Part shown: positions 1 to 9,768 of the stretch, in pieces
Numbering within the stretch: the stretch's first letter is position 1
Layout of the letters: each line of letters begins with the position of its first letter
Source: Bradyrhizobium sp.
Lineage (GTDB): Bacteria; Pseudomonadota; Alphaproteobacteria; Rhizobiales; Xanthobacteraceae
DNA length: 38,466 nucleotides
Reading direction: 5' to 3'
Assembly (NCBI GenBank): GCA_013822885.1
Contig: PNLC01000004.1
Coordinates: 1-38,466, forward strand
The notes under the pieces: generated by a model
What the model was told of the DNA's origin: nothing
What the model saw: the letters and a program-made list of their open reading frames with translations, nothing else
Database searches by the model: none
Position numbers and translations under genes: made by a program

Positions 1-1
1 C

Positions 2-1138
2 GCCCAGCAACCCGGCATCACCGATACCGAGATCAAGTTCGGCAACATCATGCCGTATAGCGGCCCGGCGTCGGCGCTCAGCGTCACCGGCAAGGTATTT
101 GCGGCCTATTTCGACATGATCAACGAGAAGGGCGGCGTTAACGGGCGCAAGCTCAACATGGTCTCGCTCGACGACGCCTTCTCGCCGCCGAAGACGGTGG
201 AGGCGACACGCCGGCTGGTCGAGAGTGACAACGTCGCCTTCATGTTCGGCACCATGGGCACCGCGCCGAGTTCGGCAACCGCGAAATATCTCAACGGCGC
301 CAAGGTGCCACACCTGTTTCTTATCAGTTCCGCGTCGAAATGGAACGATCCGGCGACGCAGCCCTGGCTGATGGCGCTGCCCTGGGCGCCTAACTACGTC
401 GAGGAAGCCGGTATCGAAGTCCGCTATGCGCGGTCCAAGAATCCCAATGCGCGGTTTGCGATCCTTTACCAGAACGACGATGCCGGAAAGGATTATCTGC
501 GCGGCGTCAAGGAAGCGCTTGGGCCCGACGCCGACAAGGCCATCGCGATGGCGTCGAGCTTCGAAGTCGCCGATCCCACTGTGGACTCGCAGATCCTCAC
601 GCTCGCCAATACCAAGGCCGATGTGTTCCTGATCTACAGCGTGACGCCGCGCGCCTGCGCCCAGGCGATCCGTAAAGCGCACGAGACCGGCTGGCGGCCG
701 ATGCGCTTCATCTCGTCAGGCTGCACCAACAAGGACACCGTGTTTGTGCCGGCCGGCGTCGAGGCATCGACAGGGATCATGTCGGTCGTGGCCCTGAAGA
801 CCTATAGCCAGGATACCAAGGATGCCGGCCTTCTCGCCTACGCCGAATTCATGAAGTCGCGGCTGCCAAACGTCGACCTCGGCAACTTCGCCGCGGGCTA
901 TGGCTACATGGTCGCGCAGGCGCTGGTAGTGGTGCTGGAGCAGTGCAAGAACGATCTCAGCCGCGCCAACATCATGGCGCAGGCTGCCAACCTCAAGAAG
1001 GTCCCGCTGTCGATGCTGCTGCCCGGCATCACGCTCAACACCTCGCCGACGGACTATCGTCCGATCCGGGACGGTTATATGGTCGAGTTTCGCGACAACC
1101 AGTTGAACGTGATCAGCGAAATGCTGCGCGGGTCGTGA
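2..1138 (+). CDS. ABC transporter substrate-binding protein, branched-chain amino acid type (Peripla_BP_6-like), 5' end truncated by the window edge
   Basis: Frame is open upstream of the listed ATG at 50 (AQQPGITDTEIKFGNIMPYSGPASALSVTGK...), then INEKGGVNGRKLNMVSLDDAFSPPKTVEATRRLVE, typical of LivJ-like binding proteins. Confidence 0.9.
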   Translation, partial: AQQPGITDTEIKFGNIMPYSGPASALSVTGKVFAAYFDMINEKGGVNGRKLNMVSLDDAFSPPKTVEATRRLVESDNVAFMFGTMGTAPSSATAKYLNGAKVPHLFLISSASKWNDPATQPWLMALPWAPNYVEEAGIEVRYARSKNPNARFAILYQNDDAGKDYLRGVKEALGPDADKAIAMASSFEVADPTVDSQILTLANTKADVFLIYSVTPRACAQAIRKAHETGWRPMRFISSGCTNKDTVFVPAGVEASTGIMSVVALKTYSQDTKDAGLLAYAEFMKSRLPNVDLGNFAAGYGYMVAQALVVVLEQCKNDLSRANIMAQAANLKKVPLSMLLPGITLNTSPTDYRPIRDGYMVEFRDNQLNVISEMLRGS

Positions 1139-1227
1139 CCGGCTGGCGCAACAAGGAAGACAGAAGGCAAGGGTGAGCCCGACGCGGAGATCCGGACCGT
1201 GATCGGGCAGCTTGCGCGGGAGGAAGC

Positions 1228-2781
1228 ATGTCGCCGGTTCGCCATTACGACTGGATCGCCCATTTCGGCCGCCGCACCCCGGACAAGATCGCAGCCATCG
1301 ACCTTGCGAGCGACCGCCGGTTTTCCTACGCAGAGTTCGACGCGCGTATCGCGTGTCTCGCCACGCATCTGCGCGAGGGGCTCGGCGTCAGGCGCGGCGA
1401 CCGCGTCGCGGTGCTGGCGCTGAACACGACCGATACGCTCGAAGTGCAATTCGCCTGCGGCCGGATCGGCGCGGTGTTCCTGCCGCTGAACACCCGCCTC
1501 ACCGTTCCCGAATTGCAGTTCATCGTTAGCGATTCCTCGCCTAAGGTGATGATCCACGACACTGACCTGGCCGAGGTCGCGCTGTCGGTCGCCAAGCTCT
1601 GCAACGTCTCGTCGACGCTGCTGTTCGGACCTGACGGTTCGTACGAGGCGGCCATTGAGGCGTCCGAGCCGCTGGATCGCTGCGAAGACGTCACACACGA
1701 CGACATCTCCACCATCATGTACACCTCGGGCACCACGGGCCAGCCCAAGGGCGCGATCATCACCCATGGCATGACGTTCTGGAATTGCGTCAACCTCGGC
1801 GGTCCCGCTTACATCTCGCCGAGAACGGTGCTGCTCACGGTGCTGCCGCTGTTCCACACCGGCGGGCTCAATTGCTACACCAACCCGGTGCTGCATTCCG
1901 GCGGCACTGTCCTGATCATGCGCGCGTTCGATCCGGGCGTCGCGCTGGAGCTGATCAGCGATCCGGCGTGGGGCATCAACCAGTTTTTCGGCGTGCCCTC
2001 GATCTACCAGTTCATGGCGCAGCATCCGGCGTTTGCGACCTCCGACTTCAGCCGCCTCGTGATCGGCGGCGTCGGCGGTGCGCCGATGCCGGTGCCGCTG
2101 TTGAAGGTGTGGGAAGAGCGCGGCGTCGCGCTGCAACAGGGCTATGGCATGACCGAGACCAGCCCGGCCGTGCTCACGCTCGACAAGGAGGACGCCGTGC
2201 GCAAGGCCGGCTCGTCCGGCAAGCCGGTGCTGCACACGGAGGTGCGGATCGTCCGGCCCGACGGGACGGATGCTGGCGTCGACGAACTCGGCGAGCTCTG
2301 GGTCAAAGGGCCAAATGTGACCCCCGGCTACTGGAACAGGCCGGACGCCAACGCCTCGTCCTTCACCGACGGCTGGCTGCACACCGGCGATGCCACGCGC
2401 GTCGACGACGAAGGCTTCTACTACATCGTCGATCGCTGGAAGGACATGTACATTTCCGGCGGCGAGAACGTCTATCCGGCCGAAGTCGAGAGCGTGCTGC
2501 ACCAGCTTACCGCGATTGCCGAGGCCGCCATCATCGGCGTGCCGAACGAGCAGTGGGGCGAGGTCGGCATGGCGATCGTCGCCGTGAAACCCGGCTACAC
2601 GCTGACGCCGGCGGACATCCATGCCCACTGCGCGGCCAATCTGGCGCGATTCAAATGCCCGCGTCTGATCGAGTTCGTCGACGCCCTGCCGCGCAACGCC
2701 ACGGGCAAGATTCACAAGCCGACGCTGCGAAAGAATTTCAGTGCGCTGAAACCGACCGACAAAGCGGCCATTGCTTCATGA
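1228..2781 (+). CDS. Acyl-CoA synthetase / fatty-acid--CoA ligase (AMP-forming)
   Basis: Adenylate-forming motifs: TIMYTSGTTGQPKGAIITH, GYGMTETSP, GWLHTGDATRVDDEGFYYIVDRWKDMYISGGENVYPAEVE, and C-terminal PRNATGKIHK. Confidence 0.93.
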   Translation: MSPVRHYDWIAHFGRRTPDKIAAIDLASDRRFSYAEFDARIACLATHLREGLGVRRGDRVAVLALNTTDTLEVQFACGRIGAVFLPLNTRLTVPELQFIVSDSSPKVMIHDTDLAEVALSVAKLCNVSSTLLFGPDGSYEAAIEASEPLDRCEDVTHDDISTIMYTSGTTGQPKGAIITHGMTFWNCVNLGGPAYISPRTVLLTVLPLFHTGGLNCYTNPVLHSGGTVLIMRAFDPGVALELISDPAWGINQFFGVPSIYQFMAQHPAFATSDFSRLVIGGVGGAPMPVPLLKVWEERGVALQQGYGMTETSPAVLTLDKEDAVRKAGSSGKPVLHTEVRIVRPDGTDAGVDELGELWVKGPNVTPGYWNRPDANASSFTDGWLHTGDATRVDDEGFYYIVDRWKDMYISGGENVYPAEVESVLHQLTAIAEAAIIGVPNEQWGEVGMAIVAVKPGYTLTPADIHAHCAANLARFKCPRLIEFVDALPRNATGKIHKPTLRKNFSALKPTDKAAIAS

Positions 2782-2794
2782 TCGCGCGACAACG

Positions 2795-2827
2795 AAGAGC
2801 CCGCCGGTTCATCACCGGCGGGCTCTT
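2795..2827. terminator. Strong intergenic stem-loop, probable bidirectional terminator
   Basis: Perfect 14-bp inverted repeat AAGAGCCCGCCGGT-tcatc-ACCGGCGGGCTCTT between convergent genes. Confidence 0.8.
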
Positions 2828-2886
2828 GTATCGGAGGCCAATTAAAGGATCCCAGTACATCCGTGGAAATCCCGAATCGGCAACCC

Positions 2887-3096
2887 TTAATCGACGCGAA
2901 GGTTCTCGGCGCTGGTCTTGCCGCGCATCGGGTCCTTCTTCGCTTCGAACGAGATCTTCTGACCTTCATTCAGCGAGCTCAGACCCGCACGTTCGACGGC
3001 GCTGATGTGGACGAAAACGTCGGTGCCGCCATCATCGGGCTGAATGAAGCCAAAACCCTTGGTCGCGTTGAACCACTTAACTGTTCCGGTAGCCAT
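2887..3096 (-). CDS. Cold-shock protein, CspA family
   Basis: [39 protein letters not shown]... has the RNP1/RNP2 CSD motifs; start placed at 3096 rather than the ORF-track start at 3261. Confidence 0.96.
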   Translation of the reverse strand: MATGTVKWFNATKGFGFIQPDDGGTDVFVHISAVERAGLSSLNEGQKISFEAKKDPMRGKTSAENLRVD

Positions 3097-3272
3097 GTAA
3101 CTATCTCCAGGATGCGCGAAGCGCTTTGCCTGCACGACCTCCGCGCAGGCTTGATCCGACTTCAACGATGTCTTGGGGATTGGGGCCGGTTTCGGCGTGG
3201 TCAACAAGGCAGAGCGGTAATTCGAATATGGGCCATATAGTCTGTTTCGCCGGGAATGCAAGGCTGAAAGCG

Positions 3273-4046
3273 CTATCCCGGCAGGAACATTGCGAACGGC
3301 TCTTCCGTCGTGCGGCGCAGATGCTGGCGGTACTGCGCAAAGTTCGCGTCGTCGGGAGAGATCCGCCCGAAACTCGGACTGGCGACCATCTGGATCGGCA
3401 GGTAAGCGATCGGCGCCGCAATCGGCGTCAGCAGCGAGCCGCGGCCTGCAAGCAGCGTCGTGATGATGCCGTACATTTCGCCCGAAATCGCCAGCCGCGC
3501 CACCGTGATGAGACGATGCTGGCCGTGCCGGTTGGTGACGAGATAGATGTGGCCGGACTGGTTCGGCACCGCGACTTCACCGAATTGGGTGAAAGCGGCG
3601 TCCTGACGCTCGCTTTCATGAAACACCAGCGATGACGCTGCCGCATCCCATACGATCTCGGTGCGGTAGGCAAAGATCGCATCCTTGTCGCCGAACGAAG
3701 GCCGCACCGTGACATACGTCCCTTCGATCCACGCCACCGCGCGGCGCGAATAGGCGCCCAAGCCATCCGGCGCGACGTCGCCGTTTCCGTTGGGCGCTGC
3801 GGGAGGGGGCGCATCCTGCGTCTTGCGCAAGGAGACGCCGAGCGCCTGCTCGAGCCGCACGGTGGTGGCAAGCGTGAACGGGCGGCGGCCGCCGAGCACC
3901 TTTTCCAGCGTCGACAGGCTGAGCTTTGCGAGTTCGGCCAGGGATTGCCGGGAGATGCGGCGGCGGGCGATTTCCTCACGAATGGTGTCCGCGATCTGCC
4001 GGCTCTGCTCGGCGGAAAGCTGCTTGTCCGGCGTCGGCATCATCAC
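3273..4046 (-). CDS. XRE-type helix-turn-helix transcriptional regulator with a C-terminal domain of unknown function
   Basis: N-terminal HTH-like [40 protein letters not shown]; remainder is a non-HTH domain. Confidence 0.75.
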   Translation of the reverse strand: MMMPTPDKQLSAEQSRQIADTIREEIARRRISRQSLAELAKLSLSTLEKVLGGRRPFTLATTVRLEQALGVSLRKTQDAPPPAAPNGNGDVAPDGLGAYSRRAVAWIEGTYVTVRPSFGDKDAIFAYRTEIVWDAAASSLVFHESERQDAAFTQFGEVAVPNQSGHIYLVTNRHGQHRLITVARLAISGEMYGIITTLLAGRGSLLTPIAAPIAYLPIQMVASPSFGRISPDDANFAQYRQHLRRTTEEPFAMFLPG

Positions 4047-4227
4047 CCCTGTTTGGTCCGCGGCACTCTAGCAGACGCACAATCCATCACAAACCCGCAC
4101 AAAAACGCCGCCACCGTGGCGGGCGGTGCAGGCCTGCGGCGGAACAAGGCCGATCATTCCGCTCGCGCCACATCAGCGCTTTCCGCACCCTCTCGCACGG
4201 CGAATACGCCATTCCGGAGTGAGCGAA

Positions 4228-6504
4228 ATGACGACATGCGATGAGATCGAGAGCGACAAAAGCAGCGCGCGGCCCAGTCTGATCAGGCTGGCGCTGTTCC
4301 TTGTGATGCAGGGCGTAGCCGTAATCCTGGTCGGGTTTGCGGCATTATTCTTGAGCTTTGAGCCGGCATGGTCGGCAGAACGGCTGTCAGCGGCCTTTCT
4401 CAAGCCGGGCGACGCGCGCTCCGGCTCGCTGCTCCTGAAGACCGAGGAAGGTTATGCCGATGCATCGCGGCTCGGCATCGATGTCGACCTCACCATATCG
4501 GGCCCCACGGTCCGCGCCCGCGTCACCCAGATTTTCCGCAACCCGACCAAGGACTGGGTCGAGGCGGTCTATGTCTATCCGCTACCGTCGGGTGGCGCGG
4601 TCGACACACTGAAGATGGTGATCGGCGACCGCGTCGTGGTCGGCGACATCAAGGAGCGGCAGCAGGCGAAGGCCATCTACGAACAGGCGAAGCAGAACGG
4701 CCAGAAGGCGGCGCTGACCGAGCAGGAGCGGCCGAACATCTTCACCAACTCGGTCGCCAATATCGGCCCCGGCGAAACCGTGCTGGTGCAGATCGAATAT
4801 CAGGAGCCGGTTCAGCAATCCGGCAGCGAGTTCTCGCTGCGGGTGCCGATGGTGGTTGCGCCTCGCTACAATCCCGCTCCCGTCGTGCAGAGCGTCGACT
4901 TCAGGCCCGATGGCGGCGGCTGGGGTGCGACCAAATCCGATCCCGTACCGGACCGCAACCGCATCTCGCCTGAAGTGCAGGACCCCGCAACCAACGCGCC
5001 GGTCAATCCGACCAGCATCACCGTGCGGCTACAGGCGGGCTTTCCGCTCGGCGAGGTCAAGAGCCATCATCACACGGTGAAAACCGAAAAGCCCGATGCC
5101 AGCACCAGCATCATCCGGCTTGCCGAGGGCCCGGCGCCGGCAGATCGCGACTTCGAATTGACCTGGAAGCCTGCGGCCGAAAAGGCGCCATCGGTCGGAT
5201 TGTTTCGCGAACGCGTCGGCGACAGCGACTACCTGCTCGCCTTCCTCACGCCGCCCGCGGTCGAGCAGGCCGTGCAAAAGCCGTTGCCGCGCGAGGTGAT
5301 CTTCGTGATCGACAATTCCGGCTCGATGGGCGGCACCTCGATCATCCAGGCCAAGGCCAGCCTCATTTACGCGCTCGGCCGCCTGCAGCCCGGCGACCGC
5401 TTCAACGTGATCCGGTTCGACAACACCATGAACATGCTGTTCCCCGGAGCCGTGCCCGCTGACCGAGAGCATGTCCGTCGCGCCACCGACTTCGTCAGCG
5501 CACTGCGGGCCGAAGGCGGCACCGAAATGGTGCCGGCCATGCGCGCTGCTCTCACCGATAGCGTCGGCGATGCCAACTATGTTCGCCAGGTGGTGTTCCT
5601 GACCGACGGCGCGATCGGCAACGAACAGCAGTTGTTCGAAACCATCAACGCGCTGCGTGGCCGCTCGCGGATCTTCATGGTCGGTATCGGCTCGGCGCCT
5701 AACACCTATCTGATGACGCGCGCTGCGGAACTCGGCCGCGGCACCTTCACCCATATCGGTTCGGTCGAGCAGGTCGAAGACCGCATGCGCGGGCTGTTCG
5801 CCAAGCTGGAGAATCCGGCGGTAACCAATCTGACCGCAAAATTCTCCGATGCCACGGCCGACGTCACGCCCGCGGCAATCCCTGACCTCTATCGCGACGA
5901 GCCGCTGGTTCTGGCGGCGAAGCTCGACAAGCTCGCAGGCTCGGTCGAGATCAAGGGCCGCATCGGCGATCGTCCCTGGGTCGTCACCCTTCCGCTTGCG
6001 AATGCCGCGGAAGGCAAGGGCCTGTCCAAACTCTGGGCGCGCCGCAAGATCGCGGATGCCGAGGTGGCGCGCACCACGCGGCAGGCCAGCTCGGAAGACG
6101 CCGACAAGAGGATCCTCGCGCTCGCGCTGGAGCACCAGTTGGTGACGCGGCTGACCAGCCTGGTCGCGGTCGACAAGACCCCGAGCCGTTCACAGGGTGA
6201 ACCACTCAAGCTATCGGAATTGCCGATCAACCTGCCGGCGGGCTGGGATTTCACGAAAGTGTTCGGCGAACGCCCGCAGCTGCCGGCTACACCGACGGAG
6301 AGACGTGCAGATGCAGACGAAGCGCGCCTTCAGGTCGCGGCATTGAAGCGCGCACAGCCCGTAGTCACGCCGGTGCCTGACAGCGTCAAGCTGCCGAAGA
6401 CGGCGACCGACGCCGAACTGAAAATGATCGGGGGTGTGATCCTGCTCACGGTCAGCCTGATCCTGTTGGGCTTCAATCGCCGACGTCAGATGTCACTCGG
6501 ATGA
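4228..6504 (+). CDS. Sortase target protein of the proteobacterial VIT/vWA type (TIGR03788-like)
   Basis: VIT-like N-terminal half (ARVTQIFRNPTKDWVEAVYVYPLPSGGAVD), vWA MIDAS-like VIFVIDNSGSMGG, C-terminal LPKTATDAELK + hydrophobic helix + RRR; followed by a sortase gene. Confidence 0.88.
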   Translation: MTTCDEIESDKSSARPSLIRLALFLVMQGVAVILVGFAALFLSFEPAWSAERLSAAFLKPGDARSGSLLLKTEEGYADASRLGIDVDLTISGPTVRARVTQIFRNPTKDWVEAVYVYPLPSGGAVDTLKMVIGDRVVVGDIKERQQAKAIYEQAKQNGQKAALTEQERPNIFTNSVANIGPGETVLVQIEYQEPVQQSGSEFSLRVPMVVAPRYNPAPVVQSVDFRPDGGGWGATKSDPVPDRNRISPEVQDPATNAPVNPTSITVRLQAGFPLGEVKSHHHTVKTEKPDASTSIIRLAEGPAPADRDFELTWKPAAEKAPSVGLFRERVGDSDYLLAFLTPPAVEQAVQKPLPREVIFVIDNSGSMGGTSIIQAKASLIYALGRLQPGDRFNVIRFDNTMNMLFPGAVPADREHVRRATDFVSALRAEGGTEMVPAMRAALTDSVGDANYVRQVVFLTDGAIGNEQQLFETINALRGRSRIFMVGIGSAPNTYLMTRAAELGRGTFTHIGSVEQVEDRMRGLFAKLENPAVTNLTAKFSDATADVTPAAIPDLYRDEPLVLAAKLDKLAGSVEIKGRIGDRPWVVTLPLANAAEGKGLSKLWARRKIADAEVARTTRQASSEDADKRILALALEHQLVTRLTSLVAVDKTPSRSQGEPLKLSELPINLPAGWDFTKVFGERPQLPATPTERRADADEARLQVAALKRAQPVVTPVPDSVKLPKTATDAELKMIGGVILLTVSLILLGFNRRRQMSLG
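6391..6504 (+). other. C-terminal cell-wall-sorting-like signal (LPKTA, TM helix, basic tail)
   Basis: LPKTATDAELKMIGGVILLTVSLILLGFNRRRQMSLG at the extreme C-terminus. Confidence 0.8.
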
Positions 6505-6547
6505 CGTCGGCTGAAAGGAGGAGGCCTCCCCCACCTCCTCTTTCAAG

Positions 6548-6597
6548 AGCGCGCGCGGCTTCCACCCGTCCCCCCAAGGGCCGCGCGCGCTGCTTTT
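6548..6597 (+). terminator. Rho-independent terminator
   Basis: Perfect 12-bp inverted repeat AGCGCGCGCGGC (6548-6559) / GCCGCGCGCGCT (6580-6591) followed by GCTTTTT. Confidence 0.75.
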
Positions 6598-6607
6598 TCC
6601 CAATGGT

Positions 6608-6686
6608 CGTCATTGCGAGCGAAGCGAAGCAATCCAACCCACCACGAAAAGAAAGAATGGATTGCTTCGCTTCGCTCGCAACGACG
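6608..6686. repeat. REP-like palindromic intergenic element
   Basis: CGTCATTGCGAGCGAAGCGAAGCAATCCA ... TGGATTGCTTCGCTTCGCTCGCAACGACG, near-perfect long dyad. Confidence 0.85.
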
Positions 6687-6698
6687 TGGTAAACACCA

Positions 6699-7277
6699 AT
6701 GCCCCGCTTCATCCTCCCTCTCTTGCTCGCTCTCGCCGGCCTCGTCCTGTTCGGCCACGGCGCCTACATCCATGCCAAGGCACTGGTCGCACAGGTGCTG
6801 CTTGAACGCGCTTTCACGAAGACCATTGCCACCGGACGCGAGACGAAGCCGTGGTCATGGGCGGACACCTGGCCGGTCGCGCGCATCGAGATCAAGCGGA
6901 TCCATGCCAGCGCCATCGTGCTATCTGGCAGCAGCGGCCAGGCGCTTGCCTTCGGTCCGGGGCATGTCGAGGGCACGCCCGATGCGGGCGAAGCGGGCGT
7001 CGCCGTCTACTCCGCCCATCGCGATACGCACTTCGCTTTCCTGAAGCACGTCGTGATCGGCGACGAGATCGACGTCACGCGAAGCGACGGCAGGAAATTC
7101 CGCTACCGCGCCGACGCAACTTCGGTCGTGCATTTCGATACCTCCGGAATCGATCCGCTCGCGGGCGGACATCAACTGGTGCTGTCGACCTGCTGGCCAT
7201 TCGACGCGCTCACGCCGGGGCCGGAGCGATATCTGCTGCACGCCACGATGATCGGGTCTTTGCCGGTCTCGCGCTGA
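6699..7277 (+). CDS. Sortase, class GN-like (Gram-negative sortase)
   Basis: Catalytic His in VYSAHRDTHFAFL, Cys in LVLSTCWPFDA, Arg in PERYLLHA; N-terminal TM helix; adjacent to an LPKTA-bearing target. Confidence 0.9.
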   Translation: MPRFILPLLLALAGLVLFGHGAYIHAKALVAQVLLERAFTKTIATGRETKPWSWADTWPVARIEIKRIHASAIVLSGSSGQALAFGPGHVEGTPDAGEAGVAVYSAHRDTHFAFLKHVVIGDEIDVTRSDGRKFRYRADATSVVHFDTSGIDPLAGGHQLVLSTCWPFDALTPGPERYLLHATMIGSLPVSR

Positions 7278-7447
7278 ATTCTCCGCAAGCCGGGATATTG
7301 TGCATTGAGCGAATGGCGCTGTCCGCGCCACGCGTGTTGCCACCCCCACCAAGTACCAATAAAAAGGTCTCAATCAAAAGGCATTCATGGCGCGGCGACC
7401 GCTCACGATCGTTGTGGCCAAAGGATACAACCGAGCAAGGGAAATTC

Positions 7448-9670
7448 ATGGAAGCCCAGGCAAGCACCGCATCGCACACGATCGAAAAATGGTCGCCTGC
7501 GCCTGACGCCAGCGACATCGTCAAACGCATCCATGCGATGCTGCACCCGCGCAACATCGTGTTGGTCGGTGCCACCGACAAGCCCGGCAACTATGCCGAG
7601 CGGATCTGGAACAACCTCATCAAGTACAAGTACGAAGGTGGGCTGTTTCCAATCAATTCTAAGCGCGAAACGATCTGGGGCGTGCCCTGCTATAAGGATT
7701 TCGCCAGCCTGCCTGAAAAGCCCGATCACGTGCTGGTGCTGGTGCCGGCGCGTTTTGCGGTGCAGGTGATCCGCGACGCTGCCGCCGCCGGCGCGCGTTC
7801 CGCCACCATCGTCACCTCGGGCTTCAGCGAGTTGCAGGACGAGGACAGCCAGCGGCTGGCGGTCGAGTTGAAAGAGGCGGTGCGCGAGACCGGCCTCGCC
7901 GTCACCGGCCCGAACTGCCTCGGAAACCTGAGCGCCGGCGAAAAGCTGTTCACTAATATCGACGATCGCAGCGTCACCATGGAAGCAGGGCCGGTGGCGA
8001 TCGCCGGGCAATCCGGCGCGATCGTCATGGCGATCCGCCAGACGCTGGAAGATCGCGGCGTCGGCGTCGGCTACATGGTGACCACAGGCAATGAGACCGG
8101 CCTCGAGACGCCCGACCTGATGGCCTATTTCGCCGCCGATCCCTCGATCCGCGTCATCGTGGTCTATCTCGAAGGCGTGCGGAACACAAAAGTGTTCCGC
8201 GAGGCCTGCAAGGCCGCGCGCGCCGCCGGCAAGCCTGTGATCGCGCTCAAGCTCGGCGCTTCCGAAGGCGGCCGCGCCGCCGCGATGGCGCATACCGGCG
8301 CGCTCGCCGGCTCGATCGAGACGTTCGACGCGATTTCGACCCGCGAGGGCGTGATACGAGTGCGCGGGCTGGACGAACTGATCGAGACCACCGAATGTTT
8401 CGTCCATGCCGACCCGCCGAGGGGAAACCGGCTCGCCGCGGTGTCGCTGTCGGGCGGCAAGCGCGGACTGTTGATCGACGCGTTCTATTCGGCCGGCATG
8501 AACTTCGCGCCGCTGAGCCCTAACGCGACCGAGCAACTGGCAGAGATGCTCGGCCCCGGCAGCATCGTCGGCAATCCGCTCGATGCCGGTTTTGCCGCGG
8601 TCGTGGACCCGTCCGTCTACATGAAGTCGATCCAGATAATGATCGACGATCCCGATACCGACATCGTCATCATCGACGCCGAACTGCCGAAGGCGCCGCA
8701 CGAACTGCGCGAGCGCAACCTGCGCATCGTCAATGAAATGGCGGGAGCGGCAAGCAAACCCGTGGTCTACATCAGCGCGATGTCGATCGGGTTCACCGAA
8801 TTCACCAAGGCCTTGCGCAAATCGCTGCCGAACATCGCCGTCATGCAAGGGCTCGACCGCGCGGTCGACGCAATCAAGTCGCTGATCGAATATGCGAGCC
8901 TGCGCAAGGAAGTGCCTGATATTAAGTCGAGCTCGAAGGCTTCGGCGCGTGCGGCGCTGGAGAAGGCGCTCAAGGGCGCCAACGGCGCCGCAGCACTCGA
9001 CGAGGTCGCCTCGAAGAAGCTGCTCAAGGCCTATGGGATCCCTGTTTCAAAGGAAGAAACCGTGCAGACCGCGGCAGAAGCCGTGAAGGTCGCCAAGAAG
9101 ATCGGCTTTCCCGTCGTGGCAAAGGTCGTCAGCGCCGACATCCTGCACAAGTCCGACATCGGCGGCGTGGTGCTGAACCTCAACACCGCCGCCGAGGTGA
9201 AGAAGGCGTTCAACGACATCACTGCGCGGGTGAAGAAGCTGAAGGGCAAGCCGAAGCTCGAAGGCATTCTGATTGCGCAGCAGGTAAAGGCCGATCTCGA
9301 ACTCGTGGTCGGCGCGTCGCTCGACGCCGAGATGGGGCCGGTAGTGCTGTTCGGCACCGGAGGCGTCGATATCGAACTGATGAAGGACGTCGCGCTTGCC
9401 GGCGCGCCGCTGGACGAAGCGGAGGCAAAGCAGTTAATCGGCAAGACCAAGGCCGGCGTGAAGATGAAGGGCTATCGCGGCAAGCCCGCGCTGCACGAGG
9501 CCTCCGCCGTGAAGGCGCTGGTCGGGCTCTCCAACCTGATGGCCGACGCCGGCAACCGCATCGCGTCGATCGACGTCAATCCGTTCCTGATCAACAGCAA
9601 GGTCGGCGTCGCCGTCGACGGCCTGATCGTGCTCAACAATGCCGCGGCGAACAGGGCGGCGAAGCATTAG
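7448..9670 (+). CDS. NDP-forming acyl-CoA synthetase / acetate--CoA ligase (ADP-forming) family protein
   Basis: CoA-binding start (HPRNIVLVGATDKPGNYAERIWNNL), succinyl-CoA ligase-like GPNCLGNLS, SGGKRGLLIDA, and ATP-grasp half (ALDEVASKKLLKAYGIPVSKEE...GFPVVAKVVSADILHKSDIGGVVLNL); start moved to ATG 7448. Confidence 0.92.
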   Translation: MEAQASTASHTIEKWSPAPDASDIVKRIHAMLHPRNIVLVGATDKPGNYAERIWNNLIKYKYEGGLFPINSKRETIWGVPCYKDFASLPEKPDHVLVLVPARFAVQVIRDAAAAGARSATIVTSGFSELQDEDSQRLAVELKEAVRETGLAVTGPNCLGNLSAGEKLFTNIDDRSVTMEAGPVAIAGQSGAIVMAIRQTLEDRGVGVGYMVTTGNETGLETPDLMAYFAADPSIRVIVVYLEGVRNTKVFREACKAARAAGKPVIALKLGASEGGRAAAMAHTGALAGSIETFDAISTREGVIRVRGLDELIETTECFVHADPPRGNRLAAVSLSGGKRGLLIDAFYSAGMNFAPLSPNATEQLAEMLGPGSIVGNPLDAGFAAVVDPSVYMKSIQIMIDDPDTDIVIIDAELPKAPHELRERNLRIVNEMAGAASKPVVYISAMSIGFTEFTKALRKSLPNIAVMQGLDRAVDAIKSLIEYASLRKEVPDIKSSSKASARAALEKALKGANGAAALDEVASKKLLKAYGIPVSKEETVQTAAEAVKVAKKIGFPVVAKVVSADILHKSDIGGVVLNLNTAAEVKKAFNDITARVKKLKGKPKLEGILIAQQVKADLELVVGASLDAEMGPVVLFGTGGVDIELMKDVALAGAPLDEAEAKQLIGKTKAGVKMKGYRGKPALHEASAVKALVGLSNLMADAGNRIASIDVNPFLINSKVGVAVDGLIVLNNAAANRAAKH

Positions 9671-9677
9671 GCACTCT

Positions 9678-9761
9678 CGTCATGCGCGGGCTTGACCCGC
9701 ATCCATCGAGAAGAATGCTTTTCGAAGGCGATGGATTGCCGGGTCAAGCCCGGCAATGACG
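9678..9761. repeat. REP-like palindromic intergenic element (second type)
   Basis: CGTCATGCGCGGGCTTGACCCGCATCCATC ... GATGGATTGCCGGGTCAAGCCCGGCAATGACG, dyad. Confidence 0.85.
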
Positions 9762-9768
9762 GCTGGAG

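Noticed and set aside
1075-2715. 546-aa minus-strand ORF
   Set aside because: Fully antisense to the acyl-CoA synthetase; Arg/His/Asp-rich composition typical of shadow ORFs in high-GC DNA.
6851-7447. N-terminal extension of the 939-aa ORF
   Set aside because: Overlaps the sortase gene in another frame; low-complexity Arg-rich translation; authentic start is ATG 7448.
7403-8848. 481-aa minus-strand ORF
   Set aside because: Shadow ORF antisense to the NDP-forming acyl-CoA synthetase.
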